The notes under the pieces are model-generated. The model did not search any database. It saw only the letters and a program-made list of their open reading frames with translations, and was not told where the DNA came from. Below, piece by piece: positions 36,163 through 47,519 of a stretch of 64,000 nucleotides of DNA. Within the stretch, counting starts at the first letter, position 1. Every line of letters starts with the position of its first letter. Position numbers and translations under genes: made by a program. The stretch comes from Neonectria sp. B-13 (taxonomy: Eukaryota; Ascomycota; Sordariomycetes; Hypocreales; Nectriaceae), in the NCBI GenBank assembly GCA_002682825.1, contig NOKP01000002.1, positions 3,007,063 through 3,071,062 of the forward strand. The letters are read 5' to 3'.

Positions 36163-37185
36163 GATGTGCACACCACAGAGTCGCTTGTGCCTTGTGGTGG
36201 AAGTGAGTGGTGGTGTAAAGTGGTGGTGGATCAGGTGGTGAGGCAGAAGAGAGAGATCGTCAAGACACCCGATTGACTACTTACGACCTTGGCGAAGCTT
36301 CAGCTAAATCAACAAAGCTTTCACTTCAATCTGTGACTCAGGGCTCGGGGTGGCAACTCGGCATTGCACAGCTCCGTCACAAAAGATAGCTTCTCAGAAT
36401 AATCGCAAACACTCCGCCTTTTCTTGCCAAAGGAAGTAATTTTCTCACATTGTAACGCAGTAAAAATGATCCTTGGTAACGAGTCGCTTGTTACGTACAG
36501 TTTAGTCGAATGACCCCAAGTGGGCTCCGATACGTACCCGGCCTAGTGGCAACCCTGAAGCGTCGGTACCTCCGTTAAAAACCATCGAGGCGATGGCTCT
36601 ACGGAGTAGACTCTATGTGCGCGGGACGGAACACGGCCTTGCGTAGTCGGCGCCAAAAGTAGCAGACGGGAGATCCACAACAAAAATGGAAGAGCCTCTT
36701 CGAAAATAAAACCGCGTCCTTTCATCGACGTCGCCCAATGCCCATAATCGCAGCGTATTCTCCAGAATCAAACACTCGCTGTATCGACCTGTCCGAACCG
36801 TGCCCACAAATAACGCTGTCCACTCAATACGGCCAGCGATCCAATTCCCAGCAACCTTAGCGTCCCAGCGTCCCAAGCATCCAACCAGAAGCGTCAAAAC
36901 TGGCTCACCGGATCCTGTGGCTCGCACTCAGCCCGTCAAGTGATGCCGGTATCAATCAAAGACCCACAACCCAACGTCGGTGGTACTATCAGCCGGCTTG
37001 CCATTCCCGGTTCTGACCGACGACAGGGAGTAACAGCAAGGCCGCGCCAGTCGTCGTCGTCAACCCCCGCTCGCTGTCCCCAAGTCGGTGTGTTGTCTTC
37101 TCTTACTTCAGGCCTCTGTCAACCCAGCAAAATCATCCAACCCCATAGCATCCAACTGTTCCAACATATATTCCACTACGCAAAC
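36163..37185. promoter_or_regulatory. Shared divergent promoter of SSU1 and cysteine dioxygenase
   Basis: This 1,023-bp region lies between two divergent genes of one sulfur pathway. I see CGG-N5-CCG (an inverted triplet of the kind bound by Zn2Cys6 dimers) at 36564-36574, and just beside it an inverted repeat CCATCG-N3-CGATGG at 36582-36596. Two TACGTA palindromes occur near 36491 and 36530. I found no match to the Cys3/Met4-type ATGRYRYCAT site. In-frame sequence upstream of 37186 (from 36940) is probably leader, since the conserved protein begins at 37186. Confidence 0.5.
36564..36596. promoter_or_regulatory. Candidate zinc-cluster binding site plus inverted repeat
   Basis: CGG TACCT CCG (36564-36574) followed 7 bp later by CCATCG AGG CGATGG (36582-36596). 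Both are dyad-symmetric and lie about 400 bp from the SSU1 start and 600 bp from the cysteine dioxygenase start. Whether any factor binds them is inference. Confidence 0.35.
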
Positions 37186-37949
37186 ATGGCCGTCAGCATC
37201 ATCTCCAACTCCCTGGCCCAGGGCGTCCCTCCCAAGGTCGGTGCGTTTCAGCAAGACCTTTTCGAGGAACTCGTGATGGGGCTGAAGGAGGCACTTGGTC
37301 CGTCGTCGGGTCTGACGTGTGACGATGTCAACGTCGACTTCCTCAGCCGCCTCATGGAAGACTATGATAGCTCCGACAACCAGTGGACCAAGTATGCCTT
37401 TGGTGATCGTAGCCGGGGCTACACCAGGAACCTTGTTGACGAAGGCAATGGCAAGAGCAACTTGGTGAGTCTGCCGATATCGACTTGACCTGACCATACC
37501 AGGCTAATGGCGTGCACAGCTTGTTCTTGTTTGGACTCCCGGGAAGGGCAGCCCTATCCACGATCACGGCAACGCCCACTGCCTGATGAAGATCCTGCGA
37601 GGGAACCTGACCGAGACTCGCTTCGCCTTCCCTCAGGAGGAGGGTGAAGGACCAATGGAAGTGATTTCCGAAAAGATATATAAAGAAAATGCTGTCGCCT
37701 ATATGGCCGACGAGCTTGGACTCCACCGAGTGTCCAATAAGGGCAGCGACTTCGCTGTGTCCCTACACTGTAGGGAACCCCCCCTAGTCACCGACACTTG
37801 TCGCGCAACTAACCCGCAACTTTGCAGTGTACACTCCTCCCAACGTAGCCAAGAAAGGGTGCCACATCTTTGATGAAAAGACAGGAAGAAAGAGCCACGT
37901 GCCCGGGTGCCAATACTACTCGGTATACGGCCGGCTGCTCAAGGAATAG
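37186..37949 (+). CDS. cdo1: Cysteine dioxygenase
   Basis: Non-heme iron enzyme of the cupin fold that oxidises L-cysteine to cysteine sulfinate; cytosolic. Three exons (37186..37464, 37520..37769, 37828..37949) give 216 aa. The iron-binding histidines are visible as HDH (His107, His109) in [11 protein letters not shown] and His162 in DELGLHRV. Cys114 and Tyr178 (SLHLYTPP) occupy the positions of the Cys-Tyr crosslink known from mammalian CDO. The C terminus [14 protein letters not shown] looks complete. Cysteine sulfinate breaks down to pyruvate and sulfite; the divergent neighbour is an SSU1-type sulfite exporter. The start at 37186 (context AACATGGCC) matches the family N terminus. Confidence 0.95.
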
Positions 37950-40670
37950 GCGCTGCCAGACCTTGGGCTGCCAAGGTCGTTTAACGAGACATGACTTTGC
38001 TGGATTAGCGCTTGCGGGATTTGCGTCCGGATATTGATCGCTCCGTTTTCTGTTGCTGCGTGTTTGGTGTGCGTTCTCGTGTCCTGGCGGGTTGTTGGCG
38101 ACCCAGCTGGATGATGGCGCCGCCTGGTTGAGATTTGTTGAATCGGAACGCCCCTTCTGTACCCCTAGCATAGCACTATTGGCAATGAGAAACACCGCTC
38201 AGGTCCAACAAAGACCCCCACAAACTCGGATTCGACGTGAAAAGTGGTTGAAGGAGGAAAAGTAGAAAATGCGTGCTCGTCGTCTGGCCGTATTGCTCAC
38301 CTCTCATCACGACTTCGAGCACGCAATAGCAGCTAGGCTCAAAAGAGCTATGGAAGTCGCGACACACTGCACAGTATCCTACCGAGCCGCCCGATTTCCG
38401 TGTGTCGCCATCGTCGTTTGCGAAGCCACGTTCTGTTTATAATGATATACTCGGTTTGAAGGTCGCAGCTAGAGTACAGGAATATATAAAATGGACTGCC
38501 CCGTTAAATTGCATGAAACCGAGCTTGGATTACTGCATTGGGACAAGTCTTCCTTCAGTTCTCGTCTCTTAGGCCTATCATATCGTTTTCTTTTTGAAGA
38601 AATATGGAGTCTTTAGATAAACAAAAGTATCGTAAAATACCCTTGCAATTGCGAATCGAATGATTGCTTCCGAGTTCCGAGCCCCCGATGTCCACTCCCT
38701 GGTGCCGATGATGCCATGGCTTGAACCTGTGCTCTGTCATGCAAGTCGATGCCAAACAACCTTGCTTTCGTCTGTCCACTGCCGTCTCAAGTGATCTCAG
38801 GTTCCTTTTTCAGGTAAATCTAACATTTTTGGCATGGTTCAGGGTGTTGCTAAAAGACCGTTGTGGGTAGGTCCAAAGCTACTGAGCCACCTAGTTTGTC
38901 CCTAATACTCATCACCTACTCCGTATTCACTACTGTTCTTGATTTCCAACGTGTTGCTTCGCGGATGATACAACAAGCTATAGGACCACTTACTAGTGCG
39001 GCACACAATGTGCGTTTCCAAGATTGAGTTAGGAATAAGGAGTAGACTCGCTCACCCCGAGCAGTCAGGTCAACAGGCAGAAACTGAGCCTCGAACACCC
39101 GACTTGCCGGACTCAGAACGCAAAGGTTACGGTATTTCCTGACTCAAACGCACGAAATAAAATAGTCCATGAGGGTCTGTGATTCAAACCAGGGCACGCT
39201 CATGACTTGGAAGTGCAGTCTCAAATTGCATTGCTTCTTGAGCCTAATCCCCCGGCGATAGTGGCCGAGTGCATTCTACCCCGACCAAACCCCAGGGAAT
39301 GAACCGCCGCTAGGCTACCATGGATGCGCATACCTATTTAACATGTCAATTCTGCCTTGAGCATTGACTTGAGAGACGAGGGTTGTGTGGGTGGCCAGCT
39401 CGGGAGAAGTGTTCATTCTAAAAGGAGGCGTTAACGTGGAAGAACCGAGAAACGAAGCATTTCTCGAGCACTCCCCAACCACCTTGTCAGTACTGCATCA
39501 GTAAAGAGAGGGATACTTCCTAAGGGACGAGTTCAACAGAACCCTTCAGCGTTGTGAGTTTCCGCCCTTGGACACTTGGAGCAGATGCTGTCACATATAT
39601 GAGCCATTGTCGTACTACGCTTTATCGGAGTGTGCATTCCATTTTGCCGTAGCTAGCAATGTGATAGATGCCAATGCAGGGGTTCAAATAGGGAAAATTA
39701 ATTTTAGGACTAACCTGGGAACCAGTGCCTCGATCCCGCCAATGTCAAGACCATCTTCAGAGGGCATTCTCCGTTGAAGTATCATGGAGTTTGTCCGAAT
39801 TTCACCTTGAAGATGTTGAAGGGCCTAGATACTTGAGTCATCCCGCTTGGTAGGGCCACGAAATTCCGTCCAGATCTGGTCGCTGCATACGGTCCTGCCG
39901 TTGACAATCAGTCAGGGCAGGTGTTCGACGAGCTTAAATGCCACCTGGGTGTGAATCAGGAAGGAGGGGATGTCACCAAGTTGAGTCGCGTATATAAGTG
40001 TATGTGAAGACCGTGCTGCTTGTATTGGAAACAAAGCAAAGATCAAAACAGGCCAGCACTATTGATCTAATTACTCTTTAATCCATTTGTCCTTGTTTGC
40101 TTCTTTCTTACTTTTTACGGATGACTTTACTACTAACAGATCCACCAAAATCCCGAATCCTTTGCAAGTGTCTAAGACCTTGATGTTGGAAGGGCAGACC
40201 AGGCGCCAGAGCTAGCCTCAGTGGCGAATCGCAGTCCTGCCTCTACTGTAATGTCTCTCTTCTAAGACGCGGTCCTTATCAGCTCGAGGGAGGAGATGCT
40301 ACATTTTTGTTGTATTGCTCATGGTCTGGACCAAAGAAAATGAAACTACTTGAACGAGAGTCGACTAGTGGGAATTGATTCAAGACTGTTTGGGGCGCAT
40401 TTCTCGCCCTTGCAGCTCTGCCACCTGAGGACTTCGCTGCGTAGCCAATCACTTGTGCAGTGAGAGAACCCCCCAATACCTCTATTTGCCCAAGGGGCTG
40501 ACTCCTCCCGCCAGGAATGCGCCGCATACTTGGGCGGGCGTACATATTAGTGACAGTGGTAGAACGAGAAAGGAGCTCTTTTCCACTTCAATCAAAACTC
40601 TTGGATCCCGTGGAGTCTCCTGGCCAAACCAAGCTATGCGCGGTATCTGACCACCGTCATAATCGTCAGC
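37950..40670. other. 2.7-kb gene-poor region
   Basis: A+T-rich sequence with only short frames. Nothing with recognisable motifs was found. On the minus strand between 39318 and 39181 there are words resembling a tRNA A box (TAGCCTAGCGG) and B box (GGTTTGAATC) about 120 bp apart; I do not call a tRNA. The region may hold degenerate repeats. Confidence 0.45.
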
Positions 40671-41798
40671 ATGATATTTCGCTTCGTCGTGACGGCGCTG
40701 GCCGTCTTCACAATGCCCCTCACCTCCACGGCGCAGGAAGCCCAACTACCAAACGATCACAATCGCTTTCATCAAGCAGGCCGGCTGGACTCAGAGACGA
40801 GATACCTATTCACTTTGTTCGTCCCCCAAATTGGCATGGGTAACACGATATCCTAACATGCACAAGCGGCGACTCCTTCTCCAAGACGGGCTTCAAATAT
40901 AAAAAGATCGGCGTTGGGACCCTGAAGGACAATCCGTCAGAGCACAATCCGCTTGGGAACCCAGCGCTTCCCGGAAAAACCTCCAGCGGCGGCCGCAACT
41001 GGGTGGGCTACATGGTTACCGAGTTCAACACCACGTTGACCCTGTCTTACAACTTTGCCAGCTCAGGAGCAACTGTTTGTCTCGATGCCGTCCCACCAAG
41101 ACTCGAGATGTACCCCACCCTCGTTGACCAAGTTGGGTGGTTCAATGAGACTCTTGTAAACAGGCCAGATCACGCCAGGTGGACAGCCGATAATTCTCTC
41201 GTGGGAATTTGGATCGGGGTTAATGACATGGTTCGCCTGTTGATGTTCAACAACATAGCCGAGACACTGGAGGTGTTGTTGAATTGCTATTTCGGGCAGA
41301 TCCAGACACTATACAACATGGGCCTACGACAGTTTAGGCTGCTCAGTGCACCTCGTAAGTTTCAAGACGGAATTCCTCGATCTATCCGGGGGACAAAAAG
41401 GACTAAGAACTTCCCTAGCACTCGACTTGACCCCCAAGTTCCGCACATCGACGAACACGACAAACAACAACCTCTTCATCTATGTTGTCGAAAGGTTCAA
41501 CAGTCTCATGCAATACCACTTGATACTCTTCAGACAACGTAACCCCGACGCGGACATATCAATCATCAATACTGAACACATTTTCTGGGGGGCAATGCGA
41601 AACCCCCAGTCTCTCGGTGCTAAAGACGACGAGTGTAGAAATCGCGATGGGGTGTCTTGTGTGAGTCTTGAGCCACCCACCGGTCGTCTGAAAGAGTGTG
41701 AAATTAACCCTCAATAGCTGTGGTGGGATCATGTTCATCCGGCTACTCAAATTGAAAGACTGGTCGCTCAAAAGGTGGCCGAGTCAGCGTGGCGGTGA
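40671..41798 (+). CDS. Secreted SGNH/GDSL esterase (CE16-like)
   Basis: Secreted hydrolase of the SGNH superfamily, resembling fungal carbohydrate esterase family 16 acetylesterases. Four exons (40671..40816, 40867..41354, 41419..41660, 41718..41798) give 318 aa. A signal peptide is visible (IFRFVVTALAVFTMPLTSTA). Block I is FTFGDSF with the nucleophile Ser52, formed across the first splice junction. Block II Gly116 is in NFASSGATV, block III is GVND (Asn168), and block V is DHVH (Asp296, His299), so all catalytic residues are present. NPLGNPALPGKTSSGGRNWV is the usual CE16 segment. The first intron uses a GTTCGT donor with CCTAAC branch point and an AAG acceptor; the restored GDSF motif is the main support. 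The substrate is probably acetylated or esterified plant-wall material, by inference. Confidence 0.85.
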
Positions 41799-42781
41799 GA
41801 GTCTGCGATAATCACGACATTTTGATCTTCATTGAGCTTTAAAGATATCACAAATGAATGCATTAAGAAAACGAATCATGTTATCAAGAATCAAGCTTGT
41901 AGAAACAAGTGATTATTACTGATCATGAGCTTAGCTGCAGTGATCAGTCAACTCTTGCCAGTCCTGTCCCTGACCGAGTCAAGAAATATGCCGCAGACTT
42001 GGCATGAAGTAATGTGAGGAGCACTATACAAAGCAACTACGTATCCTCAGTTTAGAATGCTGTCGGATCTCAAATTTGGAAGTGAGTGTATGAAGTAGGT
42101 ATGTCGCTGCCAGCATTGTAATTTCCGCGTTTGGGGGAATGCAGGTTAACCCAGCGCTTTCATATTGCTTCCCGACCTCCTTCACAAAGTTGTATCTCAT
42201 CTCCCCGCTGCACAAAACACCAGAGTGTTCAATTTCCGAGGTCATCTTTATATATCGGTAATAACAGGTCCTGCAGCCTCCCATCCCTCCAAATGCCCCG
42301 ACCACTCCACAGCCCAAAAGAATTTAAGAAACCACAGAAAATATGAAGACCAGCACAACTTCACTCCTGCGTCCCTTTATCTAAGACATCTCTTTGACGA
42401 AGTTGACAGGATCTGCACCAAGCCTCGATCTTAGCGTACGATATCATCTGTCGATTATATGTTCCCTTGCGGTAGGTGATTTTGGTACCGTGTGTCTTTC
42501 TAGAATAACCACCTCTTTGGACGTCTTTCTGATAAACATGGTTGCAGTAGGTTGTCGCACAGTAGACTTTCCACTGTCCACAAGTACAAGGCCGTCCTCG
42601 AGGGTTGTTTGGGTGAACCTCCCTATGCCGACGTGAGTCAACGTTCCCTAGTTCGAAATCCCGGCGCTTACACAAAACACACCATTGCAACAAATATCAG
42701 AGATCATCCGCTTCATTCCGCTCCTCGATTTAAACCAACTTATTTAGCATTAGCAATTGCTGCGATTACCCTTTTCCAACA
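41799..42781. other. Intergenic region before the kinase-like pseudogene
   Basis: 983 bp of A+T-rich DNA with no supported gene. Confidence 0.5.
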
Positions 42782-43929
42782 ATGAAGGGCGACTGGTGGG
42801 CGGCTCCAGATCGGGAGCCTGAACGGATTTGGCATGAGCCTGAAGTTGTCATTTACAACCACTCACGATTTCCTAAGGTATCGATATCCATCAGTGCATA
42901 TGATATCGCAAACCGGACCTGGTACGAGCTCAACATTGACTCGGACGTCGAGCTTGAGTATGAGTGGATGGAAGGTCTTATCACCAAGCACATCAAGGAG
43001 TATTGGTCCTCCAAAGGGACACTGCCGGATTTTAATGTCATCAATACAACACCCCAAGGGACTCCAGCAACCTTCGAGCAGAAATGTGCAGGAATTGTTG
43101 CCTGGAAGATCAATGGAAATGTTCGATACGGGCGGAATCTTTCAGACATCCTTCCCACCACACGCTTCGAGCAGATAAGGTAGAAAACCCATCTGGCGTG
43201 TTCTAGCAATCGCTGCACCTGGGAAGGACTAGGCTGTGTTTTTGAAAGAATCGAATTCTCAGAGGACATTGAGGTGATGCAGCGAGAGATCAGCACCAGA
43301 GAGGCGCTCCTCAAGACAGCAAGTCAAAGCAGTCCGACGTCAAGTTTGGAGCAGCAGTTCCACGTTCTGCCAATCCTTGCTGTGGTCCACAAGAACGCCA
43401 ATACGGATGAGATACTGGGAATTCTCCTTCCATACGGTGGGACCAACCTGGAGAAGCTTGCCGGTGGAGTGGAATTCGGTATGGGCTGCAAATTCGAGGA
43501 GAGCGAGGAGGGCGAGGAGGGCGAGGAGGGCGAGGAGGGACCTGGGAAACAGAGCGGCGAGAAGGAGGAAGCTGAAGCCATAAAGGACCCTGAACAGTCG
43601 ATTGCAAGTCCTAAGATTCCAGTTACAGACACTCAGATTCGAGAGCTCGCCAAAGGGGTCAAGGAGATGTCAAAGCGGGCGTGATGCATGGTGACATCGT
43701 GGACAGAAACACTCTACTCACCCCACAAGGTCATCTTATCCTGGTGGACCTTGGAGAAGTGGCTGCTGAGTATAAGAGCGATGCACATGCCCTCGGGGCT
43801 ATGATACTCTGGATGATGGAGCGCGTAGAGTGGGAGGATGAAATACGAGCTGAGGATATTCGAGGGCTCGGAAGATACTTGCAAGAGACCGAGAGTTTTG
43901 AGGGGTTGGAGAGGTGGGGGATTACTTGA
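42782..43929 (+). pseudogene. Protein-kinase-like gene broken by a stop and a frameshift
   Basis: Three consecutive open frames make up one kinase-like protein. 42782-43183 encodes an N-terminal part ending at TAG (43181-43183). Coding continues in the same frame after the stop, with NRCTWEGLGCVFERIEF and then LPILAVVHKNANTDEILGILLPYGGTNL. The C-terminal part from about 43672 is in another frame: KAGVMHGDIVDRNTLL carries a catalytic-loop H-G-D-x-x-x-x-N and ILVDLGEVA takes the place of DFG. Between GVKEM and KAGVMHGD the sequence appears to have lost one base near 43669-43672. A 9-bp GAGGAGGGC repeat (43505-43540) lies in the middle. No intron of credible size repairs both breaks. No lysine-bearing ATP loop (VAIK type) is obvious, so the ancestor may already have been an atypical kinase. 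Confidence 0.7.
43505..43540 (+). repeat. 9-bp coding minisatellite, four copies
   Basis: Four copies of GAGGAGGGC (the last with one change) encode a Glu/Gly repeat inside the kinase-like pseudogene. Replication slippage here would be expected. Confidence 0.85.
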
Positions 43930-46710
43930 TCATTAAGTTTCGAGAACAGCGATACGGATAGTCATGTAGGAGGAGGAAGGGACGAAACATTTGACGCTGG
44001 CAAGATCTATTGTCAGTTTGCTATATTATCGTGGTTGAACGGCATTCTTTCATAGCATCTGTTCTCATTCTACGTTCCCTTCTTACCATATCCATAAGAT
44101 GTTAAACCAAGATGCTCCATAGCATCGTTTCCCGTCTACCAACCAATCAGTACAGCCACTCACAAAATCTCCAACAAGCCGAGGATATAGTTATCCACAG
44201 TCATGATGCTTGGGATTAGAAGATGATGGTAGTTCTCACTCAGAATATCCTTGAATGTAGAGAAACCTATCAATTGGAGTTCCATAGGCTGTACCACTGC
44301 TAGAGAAAATATCACTTTCTCCTTCCGGGGCCACGTCGATGAAGTCGTGGCTGTTGGTGCCTCGTGCCGCCTGCCGGTATTCTGGGGCGATATTGAACGC
44401 AAGCCATCACAAGAAACAGCGAGTTAAGTTTCCCATCGTCTTCCAACATGAAAAGGGGTTGGTTTGTAGATGATGCGACAAGCACATGACCTCGTCGAGA
44501 CCGAGTTCACGATTGCGTCAAGGGCAAAGCGGTTGATCTGAGAAGGTATGGCTCAGGATCGAACTGAGGTGGCATACCCAGTTCCACTTATCAGAGAAGC
44601 ACCGGCTTTGTATGGGTTTTTGGGGCAGCCGTTCGTTGGTAAGCATGGCCATCAATCTTGACATTTCTCTCCAAATCGCCAACTGCCTCGAAACTTGAAG
44701 CATTTCCGCTTCAAACACAACCACACAGACGTGACAAGCACCTTCTCGCTCTGGTTAAGCTGGCTTGCTATATTGTCGAGAGTGTACCTCGTCTCGTCGA
44801 TCACGTTGTGTCGAAAGCTGAGGGCATTGTGAGATATACTTCCCGACAGCTCGTCTGGATCCAGAACTGTAATATAGGATGCATCAATATTCTCCATGCA
44901 CTCGCAATAATCGGGGCCGGCCTTGGGTTGGTGAAGCAGTCAGCAAAAACGCATAAGTGAATGTACTGCAATGGCACAGAGTATTTGATGCAAAGATGAG
45001 AACAATGGTGTTCACTGCGCTCTCCCCCTTGCCGAGCGAGAAGTACCAGAACACCAAGAAGAACGATCGCAAGAATCTGCTGCTTCCGGCATTGAGGAGC
45101 TTGCCATTTAGCCAGTCGGATCTTCACTCAATGTCAAGTGTTGCGCGCAGATGTTGACGGGGCAGCGTTGCGTGGAAGCTTGCTTGTCGTTGCGTCGAGC
45201 ACGAAGTTGACGTCACCGATACGGATGACGGCATTTCGGGGAGATTATCGAGCTGGCGTGTTTTAACGTAACATTGACGAGCAATGGGTGTCAGACGCTT
45301 CGGCAAGAGGACCGAGGTAAGCAAGTCGGAACTCGTCGGGCCTTGATTTGTGGGTGTAGATGGAGTCTTCGGTCTCGACGAAGGGCTTCATTGATGACGA
45401 GATTGTTGAGTCGTCTGCCCCTACACCGAGTGGTCATTTCGTGGTCTTGGCTGATTCAAATGTCAGTTTCCATTTCCAGTAGAAGCAAGATCGTCAGCCT
45501 CAGCCGGCCATTTCCGCAAGGCGTGCCCAAAGATATCGTGGGTGGAGTATGCTAATGTAGGAACCCGGCGAGCAGCGGACTCGCAGACACGATTCATCTC
45601 CGTTCACCTCCGTCTTCACCGACTTGGAGACGGCGTCGTGATTCTCTATGGCCACCAAGGCTCTATTGAGGCTCCATAATGAGTGAGAGAGTGGATTCGG
45701 GGCTCCATACGTGCAGAGAGAGACTGGCTGTCCTTGCACGCAATCGAGGCTGTCGGAGCTGAAATGTCAGAGCTGAAATACCAAGGTCTGAGACGCGACT
45801 GGGCCACAGTCCGCGGTGCGGTGACACGGTCCAAATATACCCCCGGCCCTGGCCCCTGCCCCGGTCTGAAGATCTGCAGATTCACGCGCGGCTGAGGGTG
45901 CGCCCTGAAGAATTAGTTCCACTCCCTGGATGGAGGCACTGGCAAACTGGGTCCAGGAGTATCCGTAGGACTCGTGGAAAGAGATGCATCACCAAGCTGA
46001 ACAACTCGCAGACCCACCCCCATTCCAGTTCAATTCCATTGGAGAGAGGGCAAAGAATGACAGCAAGGTGGCCAGGTGGCCAGGAAGTCAGGATACGGGT
46101 TTTTTGAGGCAATTTGTGACGGAGATGACGTCCTCTTGTTGCCTCCTCTCCTCCCTTGGCAGAGAGCTGAGTCTCGCGGCCGGCCCAATGTGCGGACGAC
46201 GGACGTGTACTCGTAGGCGTCGGCGTAGGTATGTACTTGCTTTTGAGACAAAAGACTTGATGCGAGCGGGATTAGACGGGTTCACGGTCGGAGGGGGGCA
46301 ATGCGTAATGCGTACTGGTGCAATGCAAGCCTCAACAGGGCAGAAACGATCCCGACGCCCTTGTTCATATTCTAGAACCCTGGTGCCTTCACTTGCAGCG
46401 CGTCATCTGACAGTTGCAGCTAGCGCTCGCTCAGGGCGAAGAACCTGGTCCCTGTCACACCCTGACAGGCACATGGACCGGGGGGAAGCTGCCTTGGCGG
46501 CTCGGGAGTTGTCTGGGGAAATCGACATTGGACATCGCCAATCGTGGCCAAGTTGCCCGGGGTGTTGTAGCTGTGTGTGTGTGAGGGAGAGAGATGGAGA
46601 TGCGATGTCGCATTGTTGCATTTGCATACCTGCTGTAATGCACCTACGAATACAGTGCAGTTGGCTGTGCAAATGCCCGGGCGCAGGCATCACATCCGTT
46701 TACTGCTTTA

Positions 46711-46758
46711 CACATACGTTTACACATACGTTTACACATACGATCGCACGTACGATCG
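46711..46758 (+). repeat. 12-bp minisatellite, four copies
   Basis: Two perfect copies of CACATACGTTTA followed by CACATACGATCG and CACGTACGATCG. The units keep the CAC-TACG core, and the last two contain the palindrome CGATCG. Confidence 0.85.
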
Positions 46759-47263
46759 CACACCATCACACATCCGCCTATCGTTACCCATCCCCTCTGA
46801 TCATATCGGATCGGAATCCTGCCCGATCCAATTCGATCATGGGAGCCATCGCCAGCTCCCTGTCTTGTCGGAACTGACAGCCCAGGAAAACATCAGTGAT
46901 GACGCTCGCGTGAGCGTTGGCTAATTAACAATAAGAAATTCATACCCACGTCTCCATCCTCAATCTCCCTGAGATGGACTCAACCTGACGTTTAAGCGGC
47001 CCGGCCCGGTGAGTCGCACACTCGACCGCTTTTCCCAATGCCCTCGGCTGGCCAATGCCGAGAGCAACTTGTAACTGGGCAAATCGACACACTCCCGTGA
47101 GACATTCGCGCGGTTTTGTTCACTCCCTCCAACGAGAATGCCCTGCCGTGTCTCGGAATTGGCTCGCACGACAGCAAGCCACCCTCCACCCATGCGTTCT
47201 GCAGCCTGAGTTGACATGCAGCCCAAAATGTAACATTCAAGCCCCTTGTCGATGTAGCCGATC

Positions 47264-47281
47264 TTTTTTTTTTTTTTTTTT
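47264..47281 (+). repeat. Run of 18 T
   Basis: Uninterrupted T homopolymer in non-coding DNA. It may be the tail of an old retroposed sequence read on the minus strand, or simple slippage; there is no further support. Confidence 0.7.
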
Positions 47282-47519
47282 AACCACCGGCTGTTGCGGT
47301 TATTGTCTCGCCGGGATCTGCATCGCCACTGAAATCTGGGGAACGGCATCGGAAATCGGACTCAAACGAATGTATTTTCTAGACTCAAATCCTTGTGCGT
47401 AGTCTTATGTAAAAGTGCCAACCAAGTGATACGTGTGCCCAATACCCATCCATCAAACGCCTGATATCAATATCCCAATCTAGTACCTTTAAAAACCTCG
47501 TAGTCGTAGCCCAATCCGT

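Larger units (their letters stand above)
43930..47519. other. 3.6-kb gene-poor region with minus-strand coding relics
   Basis: No intact gene. On the minus strand from about 45128 to 44236 several adjacent segments look protein-like but lie in different frames: FLVFWYFSLGKGESAVNTIV, then ENIDASYITVLDPDELSGSI, then NRFALDAIVNSVSTRS, then NIAPEYRQAARGTNSHDFID, which ends at TGA 44236-44238. I could not join them convincingly by introns, so this may be a decayed or complex multi-exon gene of unknown family. From 45.2 kb on, frames are Arg- or Ser-rich and unconvincing. It also holds a 12-bp minisatellite and an 18-T run. Confidence 0.45.

Noticed and set aside
36940..37185. In-frame N-terminal extension of cysteine dioxygenase
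   Set aside because: The conserved protein starts at 37186 with a good ATG context; the extension is low-complexity and reads like leader.
45984..46877. 297-codon plus-strand frame
   Set aside because: Arg/Cys/His-rich with minisatellite-coded ending, no domain, and no splice context.
42000..47500. Possible secondary-metabolite or effector cluster around the SGNH esterase
   Set aside because: No synthase, transporter or regulator is present; the neighbours are a broken kinase-like gene and relics.
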